Source: Glycomyces artemisiae
GTDB lineage: Bacteria > Actinomycetota > Actinomycetes > Mycobacteriales > Micromonosporaceae
Direction of reading: 5' to 3'
Length of the DNA stretch: 64,000 nt
Assembly (NCBI RefSeq): GCF_003002955.1
Contig: NZ_PVTJ01000003.1
Span: 124,001-188,000, forward strand
Made by a program: the position numbers and the translations under genes. Of this stretch, positions 1 to 8,157 are shown piece after piece (the first letter of the stretch is position 1; every line of letters starts with the position of its first letter). The notes under the pieces were generated by a model, which was not told where the DNA came from, did no database searches, and worked only from the letters and a program-made list of their open reading frames with translations.

Positions 1-26
1 GGACCACCACGGTCTGACTCTGGACA

Positions 27-56
27 GGCGCGTCGGCCCACACGGGCCGGCGCGCC
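27..56 (-). terminator. Terminator hairpin after the D-apionate lactonase-like gene
   Basis: A 13-bp stem with one mismatch (arms 27-39 and 44-56, loop ACAC) begins 3 nt beyond the stop codon of the minus-strand gene at 60-1736. No long T-run is visible, as is usual for GC-rich actinobacterial terminators. It suggests that the operon ends here. Confidence 0.6.
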
Positions 57-59
57 GCG

Positions 60-1736
60 TCAGTCGATGGCGGCCCAGCCGAGGGGGCCGAGGGTGAGGC
101 GGAGTTCTTCCGGGCCGAAGGCGACGGTGAAGGCACGCGGTTCGCGGTCGAGGTTGGCGGCGGCGAGGCGGGTGCGGGGGCCGGTGCGCGAGCCGAGGGC
201 CCAGACCAGGCCGTCGGGGCTGTCGCCCCAGAGCAGCTCCCCCGGGCTCATGGCGGCGAGGGTCTCCAGGACCGCGGCGACCGGATACGGATCGCCTGCG
301 GCGGAACGGATGCCGCGGGTCCCCCACTCCTCGAACCAGGCGAGGCCCGCGACGCCGGGGACGGCGAGGGCCGCGGCGGAGGCGATCGTCCACGCGGCGA
401 GCGGGTCGTCGGTCTGGCGCCGGTCGGCGGCCCCGGTGAACTCGGGGCCGTAGCCCGCGGCGAGGTCGGTGCGGGGTGACGCAAGACTCGCGGTGGCGGC
501 GACGTTGTTGAAGCGGGGCCGGAGCGTGACCGGTCCGATGTAGACGGGTCGGCCGGAGGCGGCGGCCTGGAGGGCGACCGTGCGCTGCACGGCCACGGAT
601 TCCAGGAGCTGTTCGGTGCTCGGGTCGTGGAAGAGCGGCGTGGCGCTGAACGTGAGCGCGTCGGCGTCGGGGAGCGCGGCGGCCGGGTTGCGGTTCAGCT
701 CGGTGAAGTGGGCCCGGCTCCCGGCGACGAGCGGCGGCCGGAGGCCCGCGCGGTCGAGGGCGGCGCGGAGCCCGTCGAGGCTGGCGGTGACATGGGTGTC
801 GGGGTCGAACAGGCCGACTCGTGCGATCCAGTGCGGCACCAGGTGCGCCGCGAGGAGGTCGAGGTCGGCGCCGGGACGGGCGATGACGCGGACGTCGAGC
901 GGGAGGCCCGCACTGGCGGCCCGTTCGAGGGCGGCGGGCCAGTTCGGGGTCCACAGGTCGAGTTCGACGAGGACGGCGGTGCCGAGGGGCGCGGGGACCG
1001 GCTCGGGATCGGGCCCCGTGGCGGCGCCGAGGGCGGTCTCCGGGAAGGCGCCGCCGGGGGACAGGACGATCCGGGTGTCGGCGGCGAGCGGCGCGGCCGG
1101 TCGCAGTTCCTTGGCGCGCAAGGTGACCGATTGGCGGACTCGCTCCCCCGGCGCGAGGTCGTACGGGAACGGGAGCGCCAGCGGGCGGGAGTAGGTCTTG
1201 TAGGAGGCGTCGGTCCAGTTGCGCTGGTCCTCCATCTCGAAGACCTCGCCCGCGAAGACCGCCTCAACGGCGAGGCCGTCGTGCTCCCAGGCCAGCGCGG
1301 CGATGTCGAAGACCGGCTGGTGCGGGCTGACCGCGGCGGGGAACGCGGTGTCCTCCACGGTGCCGTCCGGGTGCGTGGCCCGCAGGGCGGTCCCGGCGAG
1401 GCGCGGCGGGTGGAGGGCGACGAGGCCGGTCCGGTTGGTGGAGAAGGATTCCGCGGCTTCGAGGTCGAGTTCGATGAGCAGTTCGCCGGCGGTGCCGCGG
1501 ACCGTGAGCGTGCCGGACAGCAAGCCCGCCTGGAGCCCTAGCGAGAGGGTGTCGTCGTCGGCGAGGACGTCGACCGTCCATTCCGGGGTGTTCCAGTCCT
1601 GGTCCCGGGCGACGGCGCGGATCGCGCGCATCACTGGGCGGCCCCGGTAGGCGATGTCGGCGAGTTCGGCGCCGCGGCGGGCGAGGGACCAGGGGCCGGC
1701 GGTCCAGGTCGCGGAGGTGGTGCGCCAGGTGCCCAT
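60..1736 (-). CDS. apnL: D-apionate lactonase-like protein
   Basis: The 558-residue protein resembles ApnL, which hydrolyses D-apionolactone to D-apionate in catabolism of the branched plant sugar apiose. I recognise the N-terminal pattern of an Arg/Ala-Val-x-Arg-Asp-x-x-Trp block near residues 40-50. The signature FEMEDQRNWTDASYKTY lies near 165-185 and is followed by RPLALPFPY. The middle looks like a TIM-barrel region, and a beta-rich tail ends in GPLGWAAID. There is no signal peptide, so the enzyme should be cytosolic. The start ATG lies one base after the stop of the upstream SDR gene (TGACATG), so translation is probably coupled; no separate Shine-Dalgarno is evident. The family call rests on remembered motifs. 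The apiose dehydrogenase that normally feeds this enzyme is not in the window. Confidence 0.75.
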   Translation of the reverse strand: MGTWRTTSATWTAGPWSLARRGAELADIAYRGRPVMRAIRAVARDQDWNTPEWTVDVLADDDTLSLGLQAGLLSGTLTVRGTAGELLIELDLEAAESFSTNRTGLVALHPPRLAGTALRATHPDGTVEDTAFPAAVSPHQPVFDIAALAWEHDGLAVEAVFAGEVFEMEDQRNWTDASYKTYSRPLALPFPYDLAPGERVRQSVTLRAKELRPAAPLAADTRIVLSPGGAFPETALGAATGPDPEPVPAPLGTAVLVELDLWTPNWPAALERAASAGLPLDVRVIARPGADLDLLAAHLVPHWIARVGLFDPDTHVTASLDGLRAALDRAGLRPPLVAGSRAHFTELNRNPAAALPDADALTFSATPLFHDPSTEQLLESVAVQRTVALQAAASGRPVYIGPVTLRPRFNNVAATASLASPRTDLAAGYGPEFTGAADRRQTDDPLAAWTIASAAALAVPGVAGLAWFEEWGTRGIRSAAGDPYPVAAVLETLAAMSPGELLWGDSPDGLVWALGSRTGPRTRLAAANLDREPRAFTVAFGPEELRLTLGPLGWAAID

Positions 1737-1737
1737 G

Positions 1738-2493
1738 TCAGAGCGCCGTCATGCCGCCGTCGACGGCGAAGAGGCCGCCGGTGGCGAACGCGCTCTCGTC
1801 GCCGGCGAGGAACACCATGATCCCCTCGACGTCGGCGGGCGTGCCGGGGCGGCCGAGGGGGATGCGGGAGATGATGGCGGCGCGGGCCTCGGGGTCGTCG
1901 GAGAGGGTGGTGACCAGGCCGGTCTCGGTGTAGGTGGGGACCACGGTGTTCACGCGGATGCCGTTGGGGGCGTATGCGGCCGCAGTGGTGCGGGTGAGGC
2001 CGTGGATGCCGGCCTTGGAGGTGCTGTAGGCGGCGAACTCGTTGCCTTCGCCGCTGAGCCCGGTGGGGCTGCCGGTGAGGATGATCGAGCCGCCGCCGTA
2101 CTTCAGCATGGTCCTGACGGCGTGCTTGACGGTGAGGAACGTGCCGGTGAGGTTGACGTCGATCGTGCGGCGCCACACGTCCACGTCGAGGTCGGCGACC
2201 TGCGCGTCCTGGCCGAGCAGCTGGACCGCGGCGTTGGCGACGACCGTGTCGGGGGCCCATCCCGCGGCGGCGAGGTCGGCGAAGGCGGCGGCCACGGCGG
2301 TCTCGTCGGCGATGTCCACAGTGACGGCGCGGGCCCGGTCGCCGATCCGCGCGACGGCCTTCGCGGCGGCGTCGGCGTCGCGGTCGGCGACGGCCACGCG
2401 TGCGCCTTCGGCCCCGAAGCGGGCCGCGACCGCGTACCCGATCCCGTTGGCGGCCCCGGTGATGAATGCGGTCTTCCCGTCGAGCCTGCCCAT
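1738..2493 (-). CDS. SDR-family NAD(P)-dependent oxidoreductase
   Basis: This is a classical short-chain dehydrogenase of 251 residues. The cofactor-binding TGAANGIG motif is near residue 12, the acidic Asp (VADRD) that usually favours NAD is near 40, and NAA is near 87. The catalytic Ser and Tyr-x3-Lys (YSTSK) are near 145-165, and the C terminus GGLFAVDGG is typical. I chose the ATG at 2493, which gives the standard SDR N terminus (MGRLDGKTAFITG); the open frame upstream is non-homologous sequence. It directly precedes the apionate-lactonase-like gene with one base between them, so it probably oxidises or reduces an intermediate in the same sugar-acid pathway. The actual substrate cannot be read from the sequence. 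Confidence 0.85.
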   Translation of the reverse strand: MGRLDGKTAFITGAANGIGYAVAARFGAEGARVAVADRDADAAAKAVARIGDRARAVTVDIADETAVAAAFADLAAAGWAPDTVVANAAVQLLGQDAQVADLDVDVWRRTIDVNLTGTFLTVKHAVRTMLKYGGGSIILTGSPTGLSGEGNEFAAYSTSKAGIHGLTRTTAAAYAPNGIRVNTVVPTYTETGLVTTLSDDPEARAAIISRIPLGRPGTPADVEGIMVFLAGDESAFATGGLFAVDGGMTAL

Positions 2494-2569
2494 GTGGATT
2501 CCTCTCGGTCGAGGCGCGTGCGCACCGGAATCCACCATAACGTCCAACCGGTTGACCGACTGTCCGGGT

Positions 2570-3634
2570 CTAGAGGCCCAGGACCTCGTCGAGGAGCACG
2601 GCGCGGGCCTCCATGTCGGCGACAGGGAGCGGTTCGGCGAGGTCGGGGGCGAGGCCGGCGACCGCTTCGCGGGCGGCGTCGGTGAAATGGACCGTGCCGT
2701 CGGGGTCGATGCGCTCGACGCCGTCGGCGCGGGCCATCCGCTCGTTGAACGCCACGGCGTCCTCAAGAGAGGTCCCGGGCGGGAGGTCGAGTTCGACGGC
2801 GCCGCCGTCGATCCGCACCGGGTACCCGCCGGGCAGGCCGCCCGGGGCGGGCACCGACCAGCGCAGGATCTTCGATTCGGGGAGCAGCGCTTCGATCACG
2901 GGGAGCGCGGTGGCGGCGGTGAGGAAGTTCCAGCGCAGGCCCGGGTCGATCGCGGGCGCCTGATAGGCGAGGCCGTCCTCGCGGCGGCCGTCCTCGCCGA
3001 GGTAGACGCGGGCGCGGTCCTCGCGGCCGGGGTCCTCGGCGGTCATGACGCCGGTGAGCTGCGAGTGGTGGCCGACGACGCGGACCAGCGGCGGCACGCC
3101 CCCGCCCGCCTCGGCGCGGAGGACGGCGCTCGCGCGGCGCTGGATCATTCCCGCGTTGCCGAGGCCGAGCGCGGGCGCGAGGCCGATGCGCTCCAGGACC
3201 GGGCCGGTCACGTCGGGGAGCGACAGGTTCGCGACCGGGGCGGTCAGGCCGACCTCCTTGGCCGCGCGCATCACGTTGAGCACCACGGGGACCTGGTAGG
3301 GCAGGCGCAAAGCGAGCCCGGCGGCCTCGATCGCGCTGGCGGCCGGGTCGCCGCGGTCGGCGAGGCCCCACGGGCTGCGCAGCGAGGCGCACTGGACGAC
3401 GACGTCGGGGCGGACCCGGTCGAGGAGCGCGGCCACCTCGTCGAGGCGGGTCGCGTCGAGCGGCGCGGGCTCGACGAGGCAGTCGGAGGCGCTGGCGATG
3501 ATCGCCGCCGCCTGATTGACGTTGTGCTCGGAGCGGCTGGCGATGACCAGCCTGTGTACGAAACCGCTCGCGGCGAGGTCCGCGGCGATCCGCTCCCCCA
3601 TGTCGCCCAACCCGATGACCAGCGCAGTGCTCAT
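2570..3634 (-). CDS. Saccharopine-dehydrogenase-like NAD(P)-binding protein
   Basis: The protein is 354 residues long with an N-terminal Rossmann motif (ALVIGLGDMGERIA, residues 4-17) and a serine-arginine pair (ASRS) after the second strand that suits NADP. The remaining sequence has no catalytic motif I can name with confidence; a GHHSQ segment near 185 and a compact C-terminal domain are visible. It lies 76 bp upstream of the SDR and lactonase-like genes on the same strand, so it may belong to the same transcript and act on a sugar acid. It could be the oxidoisomerase-type partner of the apionate route, but the sequence does not show this. Function beyond an NAD(P)-dependent redox enzyme is unassigned. 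Confidence 0.7.
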   Translation of the reverse strand: MSTALVIGLGDMGERIAADLAASGFVHRLVIASRSEHNVNQAAAIIASASDCLVEPAPLDATRLDEVAALLDRVRPDVVVQCASLRSPWGLADRGDPAASAIEAAGLALRLPYQVPVVLNVMRAAKEVGLTAPVANLSLPDVTGPVLERIGLAPALGLGNAGMIQRRASAVLRAEAGGGVPPLVRVVGHHSQLTGVMTAEDPGREDRARVYLGEDGRREDGLAYQAPAIDPGLRWNFLTAATALPVIEALLPESKILRWSVPAPGGLPGGYPVRIDGGAVELDLPPGTSLEDAVAFNERMARADGVERIDPDGTVHFTDAAREAVAGLAPDLAEPLPVADMEARAVLLDEVLGL

Positions 3635-3659
3635 GCGGCCGATCCTATGCGACCGCGCG

Positions 3660-3691
3660 GGGCCGGGCGCGGACTCGGTCGAGCCCGGCCC
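3660..3691 (-). terminator. Terminator hairpin after the AhpD/CMD-family gene
   Basis: A perfect 9-bp GC stem (3660-3668 with 3683-3691) lies 13 nt beyond the stop codon of the minus-strand gene 3705-4172. It separates that gene from the oxidoreductase gene at 2570-3634. Confidence 0.5.
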
Positions 3692-3704
3692 GGCCGGAGA
3701 GCCG

Positions 3705-4172
3705 CTAACCCCACTGGCCGGGGGTGTAGTTCCCCGCGGGGGTCTGGGTGAGGGCGTTGAGCCGGTTGTAGGCGTTGATCGAGGCGATGAGCGAGACGAG
3801 CGCGGCCAGCTGGTCGTCGTCGAAGTGCTTGCGGGCGCCCGCCCACACGTCGTCGGGGACGCCCGCGCCGTCGGCGATGCGGGTGCCCGCCTCGGTGAGC
3901 GCGAGCGCGGCCTTCTCGGCCTCGGTGTAGACCACCGCGTCCCTCCAGGCGCCGACGAGGGCGACCCGGACAGCGGTCTCCCCGGCGTGCACGGCGTCCT
4001 TGGTGTGCATGTCGAGGCACACGCCGCAGCCGTTGATCTGGCTGGCGCGGATGGTCACCAGGTTGCCGATGCCTTCGGGCAGGGCGGCTTCGAGCGACCG
4101 CGCGGCGGACGTGAGGTGCTTCGCGAACTTGGCGCCGACGGGGTTGGCGTAGTAGTCGATGCGGGCTTCCAT
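3705..4172 (-). CDS. Carboxymuconolactone decarboxylase / AhpD-family protein
   Basis: The 155-residue protein carries the peroxidase-active CxxC...H signature of the AhpD-like branch: CGVCLDMHTKDA, residues about 50-61. The two cysteines and the histidine form the thiol relay in characterised relatives. The all-alpha fold and length fit the family. I chose the ATG at 4172 because a strong Shine-Dalgarno (AAGGAG) precedes it by 6 nt; the open frame continues upstream without typical sequence. It follows the chaperone-kinase operon on the same strand but is separated by 125 bp and a strong terminator, so it is probably its own unit. A likely role is peroxide or alkylhydroperoxide reduction with an unidentified thiol donor. 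A decarboxylase role is unlikely given the CxxC motif. Confidence 0.85.
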   Translation of the reverse strand: MEARIDYYANPVGAKFAKHLTSAARSLEAALPEGIGNLVTIRASQINGCGVCLDMHTKDAVHAGETAVRVALVGAWRDAVVYTEAEKAALALTEAGTRIADGAGVPDDVWAGARKHFDDDQLAALVSLIASINAYNRLNALTQTPAGNYTPGQWG

Positions 4173-4258
4173 GGTGTGCTCCTTAGTGTTCGTCGGATTC
4201 ACTGCCATGACGGATGCGCCCGCGCTGATGTGACCGGCGGTGTGCGGGGTCACGATTG

Positions 4259-4293
4259 GACCGGCGGCCGGGCCCCACGGTCGGCCGCCGGTC
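4259..4293 (-). terminator. Terminator hairpin ending the Hsp70/kinase operon
   Basis: A perfect 12-bp stem (4259-4270 with 4282-4293) starts 3 nt past the stop codon of the OmpA-like gene. It marks the 3-prime end of the five-gene chaperone/kinase operon. Confidence 0.65.
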
Positions 4294-4296
4294 GGT

Positions 4297-5172
4297 TCAG
4301 GGGGTCACGAGGAAGGTGACGGTCTGGTTCCTGGTGCGGTCGGCCTCGGTGTCGTTGGGGTAGGGCGGGTCCTCGTCTGCGGCGGTGGCGATGCCGATGT
4401 CGGCGAGGGCCGGGCCGCCCGCGTCGGCGAGGGCCTGCGCGGCGGCGAGCGCGCGGGCGAGGCCCAGGGCGGCGTTGTCGTCGTAGCGGCTGCCGGGGCC
4501 GGTGGGGATGTCGTTGGTGTGGCCGACCACGGTGACGTGGAGGCCCTCGACGGCGGCGGCGAGGTCGGCGAGGAAGTCGCCGCTGTCGTCGGGGAGCGCG
4601 GTGCCGCCGTCCGGGAACAGCGACTCGGCGAGGACCACGGACACGTGCCCGTCCTCGGCGGTGGCGGTCCAGCGGGGGTCCTGGAGTGACGCGAGGACGG
4701 GGTCCAGCGGCGAGGCCGTCGACGGGGCCTCCGTCGGTTCGGGGGCCTCGGTCGACTCCAGGGCGTCCACTGCGGACGCGAGGCGGTCGAGCTCGTCGGC
4801 GACGGCGCGGTCCTCTTCCGGTGCAGGGGAGAGCAGGCGCCCGGCGGCGGTCCCGGCGGCGACGAGGAGGAGCACGGCGGCGGCCGCGCCGACGCGGCGC
4901 GCCACGGGTTTGGGCCTGCGGGACCAGATCCGGCGGATGCGGCGGCGGCCTTCGCGGGCGCCCTCGTGCGCGGGGTCGAGGGCCTGCACGCGGGCCCAGT
5001 AGCCGTCGGCGGCGGCGAGGTCGCCCTGCTGGGCGTGGACGCGGGCGAGGAGGTCGAGCGCGTCCGCGTCGTCGCCGACGGGTTCGAGGGCCCGGCGAGC
5101 CAGGTCGTAGCGCCCGGCGCGGGCGTGCCCGGCGGCTTCGGCGAGGGCGGCGCGGGTGGTCGCGGCGGTCAT
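4297..5172 (-). CDS. TPR-like, single-pass membrane protein with OmpA/MotB-like C-terminal domain
   Basis: The protein has 291 residues. Residues about 1-80 look like TPR-type helices (alternating Ala/Leu helical pairs, YDLARRAL, GDLAAADGYW). A basic stretch (RRIRRIWSRRPKPVARR) leads into one membrane segment near 92-112, with an acidic Pro/Thr-rich linker near 115-155. Residues about 165-291 follow the OmpA-C pattern: a phase of increasing strand, HVTVVGHTNDIP, then GLARALAAAQAL and a final RNQTVTFLV. In relatives that domain binds peptidoglycan, here from the outside of a monoderm cell. By topology the TPR part faces the cytosol. It is the last gene of the coupled operon, overlapping the Hsp70 gene by 4 bp, and may tether the chaperone complex to the wall. 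That role is inference. Confidence 0.75.
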   Translation of the reverse strand: MTAATTRAALAEAAGHARAGRYDLARRALEPVGDDADALDLLARVHAQQGDLAAADGYWARVQALDPAHEGAREGRRRIRRIWSRRPKPVARRVGAAAAVLLLVAAGTAAGRLLSPAPEEDRAVADELDRLASAVDALESTEAPEPTEAPSTASPLDPVLASLQDPRWTATAEDGHVSVVLAESLFPDGGTALPDDSGDFLADLAAAVEGLHVTVVGHTNDIPTGPGSRYDDNAALGLARALAAAQALADAGGPALADIGIATAADEDPPYPNDTEADRTRNQTVTFLVTP

Positions 5173-7685
5173 CGGCGGTCGCCTCCCCGCACGGTGCTGC
5201 GCCCGCCGTCGAGGCCGAGCCCGGCCGCCTCGTCGGGCAGGTACGGGCGGAGCTTCGCGTTGACGGCGGCAAGATGGTGCACGTCGCCGTCGTTGAGGCG
5301 GCGCCGGCCCTCGGCGAGGTGCCGCTGCACCTCGCGGCTGGGGTGGTCGGCCAGCTCGTGTTCGAGGGAGCTGAAGACGACCACGGGGAGGCGCCCGGTC
5401 TCGTCGAGCAGGCGCACGGCGAGGTGGCGCAGCTCCTCGGCCTGGCGGCGGATGAGCACGAGGTCGCGTTCGGCGATGGCGGCGTCGAGTTCGGCCTCGG
5501 CGCGGCGCAGGTCGGTGCGGTGCTCGGCCTGCCCGGCCTCCTTGACGATCTCCCTGACGGCCTTGCGGGTCGCCTCGGCGTCGTCCACCGCGCGCGGCAG
5601 TTCGAGGTGCTCCTCCACCTCGTCGAGGACCGTGTGGGCGTCGCGCAGCCGCACCTGGCAGGTCGCGGTCGCGTCGGGGTCCACCTCGGCCTGGTGCAGG
5701 AGCCGGTCGATCTCGGTCAGGGCGTCCTGGGACTCGAAGCGGTGCAGCAGGTTCCGGGCCTCGGGCGCGTCCGTGTCGGACACGTCCTCGCGCAGCCCGT
5801 CATAGCGGCGCTCCAGCTCGGCGCGGTCGGCGCGCAGCTCGGGCAGGCCCGGCGCGGTCGAGCGGGACAGGTCGATGTCGATGTCGAACTCCTCGTCGAG
5901 CACGGGCACGTAGGCGACGGCGCTGGCCGCGAAGCTCGTGTCCACGCGCACCGTCACCTCGACCTCGCTCCCGGCGGGCACGTTGCGGCGCACCTCGGCG
6001 GGGTGCAGTTCGAGCGAACCGATGACGGTGTTGCGGTCGGCGCGCGGCCGCTCCCCCGAGCCGAGCGGCACCAGGATCAGGCCGGTCCCGGCGCTCCGGT
6101 CCACGGCCACAGTGGTGTAGGCGACGAGGGTCTTGCTCGCCGGGAGCTCGGTGCCCTTCGCGAGGATCACCCCGGTCGTGTTGTCCGCGTATCCGACCCG
6201 GATCGAGTGGCTCAGCGTCGGCGCGGAGCCGACGAGATCGGCGTGCCGGTAGGTGAGGCTCGGGGTGTCGGTCGGGACGGCCGCGCCGCGGTGGTCGCGG
6301 AGGGTGATCGCGAACGTGGTCCTGTTGCGCTCCCGCGCGAACAGGCGGGTGCTGAACGCGCCGTCGGGGCGCAGCGGGACCTTCCCGCTGGTCCAGCCCT
6401 CGTCCGACTCGGTGTCGTCGAACTCGACGGTCCACCCGGACCAGTCGCGCTCGGTGTCGGCCGCGGCGCGCCCGCCCACGAGCGGGTCGACGTCCTGGCC
6501 GACCGCCGCGAACTCCAGGTCCAGGCGCACCTGGCCGACTTCGACGGGGCGGGCGGCCCTGGCGGCCTTGGGGATGCGCTGCGTCCCGGCGAAGATCGCG
6601 GCGCCGCGGGCGACCACGGTGACCGGGTCCAGCGAGTGGTCGAGCGGGATGCCGAGCCCCTCGACGGAGTGGGCGAGCGTCTCCCGCAGCACCGGCACCT
6701 GGGTCATGCCGCCGACGAGGATCACCCGCTCGATGTCGGCGGCGCGGGTGCGGCTCTCGGCGAGGGCCTTGCGGCACAGCTCGATCGAGGTCTCCACGAG
6801 GGGGCGGGTGACCCGGTCGACGTCGTCGCGGGTCAGCTCGTGCGCGAACTCGGCGGTCGACCCGTCCTCGCGGCGCAGCTCCACGTAGACCTCCGCGGAC
6901 GGGGCCCGCGACAGCTCGATCTTCGCGAACTCAGCGGCCGCCTTGAGCTTCGCGATGTTCCCGCGCACCCGCGGGTTCTCGCGGTCGAGGTCGATGCCGA
7001 GCGCGCTGCGCGCCTTCGGGATCAGGATCTCGTCCACGAGCGCCCAGTCCGCCCGCTTCCCGCCGAGGAAGTTGTCCCCCGCGTGGTTGACGACGGTGAA
7101 TTCGCCGTCCTGGACCTTCACGACGGAGGCGTCGAAGGTCCCGCCGCCGAAGTCGTAGACGAGCCAGAACGCCTTCTGCGATGCGTTGCTGACGCTGTAC
7201 GCCCAGGCGGCGGCGGTCGGCTCCTGGAGGAGCGGCGCGAAGCGCAGGCCCGCCAGCTCCGCGGCCCGGCCGGTGGCGTCGCACTGGTCGAGCTCGAACG
7301 CGGCCGGGATGGTGATGACCGCGGCCTCGACCTCGTCGCCGTCGGTGCTGGACACGTTGGCGCGCAATGACTTCAAGACTTCGGCCGACAGGTCCTCCGG
7401 GGTCATGGACCGCCCGGATGCCTTGAACCGCTTGTGCTCCCCGCGGGTGCCCATGCGCAGTTTGAACTCCGCGCACGCGTTGTCGGGGTCCGCCTCGATC
7501 CGGTCGCGGGCGGCGTCGCCGACGATGACGGCCCCCGAGGCGGCCACGTACACGGCCGAAGGCGTGAACTCGCGCTGGCGGTTGTTGCGGACCACCACCG
7601 CGTCGGCGCCCTCGGCGCGGGCGATGGCGCTGTTGGTGGTGCCGAGGTCGATGCCGAAGTCGACGGTCTCACGGTAAGTCGCCAT
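5169..7685 (-). CDS. Large Hsp70-family (DnaK-like) protein with extended helical tail
   Basis: The protein has 838 residues and an N-terminal actin-like ATPase domain. The phosphate-1 motif DLGTTNS is at residues 13-19, the phosphate-2 motif DFGGGTFD at 178-185, and the adenosine motif LVGGMTQVP near 325-335. Beyond about residue 375 it departs from DnaK. A beta-rich region (about 390-600) replaces the standard substrate domain, and a long charged helical tail (about 600-838, many Glu/Arg heptads) exceeds the usual lid. DnaK is normally about 610-640 residues. It overlaps the GrpE-like gene by 17 bp and the OmpA-like gene by 4 bp, so stoichiometric co-expression is likely. It is not the housekeeping dnaK, which would sit with grpE-dnaJ-hspR. 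The client is unknown. Confidence 0.9.
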   Translation of the reverse strand: MATYRETVDFGIDLGTTNSAIARAEGADAVVVRNNRQREFTPSAVYVAASGAVIVGDAARDRIEADPDNACAEFKLRMGTRGEHKRFKASGRSMTPEDLSAEVLKSLRANVSSTDGDEVEAAVITIPAAFELDQCDATGRAAELAGLRFAPLLQEPTAAAWAYSVSNASQKAFWLVYDFGGGTFDASVVKVQDGEFTVVNHAGDNFLGGKRADWALVDEILIPKARSALGIDLDRENPRVRGNIAKLKAAAEFAKIELSRAPSAEVYVELRREDGSTAEFAHELTRDDVDRVTRPLVETSIELCRKALAESRTRAADIERVILVGGMTQVPVLRETLAHSVEGLGIPLDHSLDPVTVVARGAAIFAGTQRIPKAARAARPVEVGQVRLDLEFAAVGQDVDPLVGGRAAADTERDWSGWTVEFDDTESDEGWTSGKVPLRPDGAFSTRLFARERNRTTFAITLRDHRGAAVPTDTPSLTYRHADLVGSAPTLSHSIRVGYADNTTGVILAKGTELPASKTLVAYTTVAVDRSAGTGLILVPLGSGERPRADRNTVIGSLELHPAEVRRNVPAGSEVEVTVRVDTSFAASAVAYVPVLDEEFDIDIDLSRSTAPGLPELRADRAELERRYDGLREDVSDTDAPEARNLLHRFESQDALTEIDRLLHQAEVDPDATATCQVRLRDAHTVLDEVEEHLELPRAVDDAEATRKAVREIVKEAGQAEHRTDLRRAEAELDAAIAERDLVLIRRQAEELRHLAVRLLDETGRLPVVVFSSLEHELADHPSREVQRHLAEGRRRLNDGDVHHLAAVNAKLRPYLPDEAAGLGLDGGRSTVRGGDRR

Positions 7686-8157
7686 GGGCGGTCTCCTTGG
7701 TCGGGATTGCGACGATCACTTGCGGGGCCTGGATGCGCCTGCCGCCGCGCACGACGGCTGGCCGGACGGTCTCCAGGACCGTCTGCCCGACGACGCCGGG
7801 CTCCTCCTGGTAGGCGATGACTTCGAGGTCGAGCCCGGGGTCGAAGCGGGCCCCGTCGTAGTCCTTGACGCGGATGCCCGCCTCGGCCAGGCGGTCCCAC
7901 GCCTGGCGCAGGTGCCGGTTGGCCTGCCTCTGGTTGCGCGGCACGTCGGCCGCGCCGCCGCGGTCGTCGATCTTGCGGGTGGTGCGCCACAGCTGGGTGA
8001 CGATCTCGCACAGGTCGCGGTCGGACAGGTCTGACGGGTCAGCGGGGACCGGCGCCACCGCGGGCGGCTCCGGCACCTCGTCAGGAACCGGGCCGGGCGG
8101 CGCGATGCGGAATTCTGCGGGGAACCGGCGCTGGCGCAGGGAGGCGAGGACGTTCAT
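7669..8157 (-). CDS. GrpE-like protein, putative Hsp70 nucleotide-exchange factor
   Basis: The 162-residue protein has a Pro-rich N terminus (about 20-50), a short helix and a C-terminal beta domain. The tail pattern LEVIAYQEEPGVVGQTVLETVRPAVVRGGRRIQ (shown only as its key stretches) matches the wing domain of GrpE: a conserved acidic-Pro-Gly turn, then E-T-V-R-P and a closing VIVAIP. The long dimeric coiled coil of housekeeping GrpE is much reduced. The start at 8157 overlaps the stop of the J-like gene by 4 bp (ATGA), and the 3-prime end overlaps the Hsp70 start by 17 bp. This context strongly supports a dedicated exchange factor for that Hsp70. The family call is from motif memory and should be tested by profile search. 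Confidence 0.7.
   Translation of the reverse strand: MNVLASLRQRRFPAEFRIAPPGPVPDEVPEPPAVAPVPADPSDLSDRDLCEIVTQLWRTTRKIDDRGGAADVPRNQRQANRHLRQAWDRLAEAGIRVKDYDGARFDPGLDLEVIAYQEEPGVVGQTVLETVRPAVVRGGRRIQAPQVIVAIPTKETAHGDLP

Noticed and set aside
2570-3634. The NAD(P)-binding protein as an apionate oxidoisomerase (ApnO)
   Set aside because: The Rossmann motif is visible, but no residue pattern distinctive of that enzyme could be confirmed, so it is left as an unassigned oxidoreductase.
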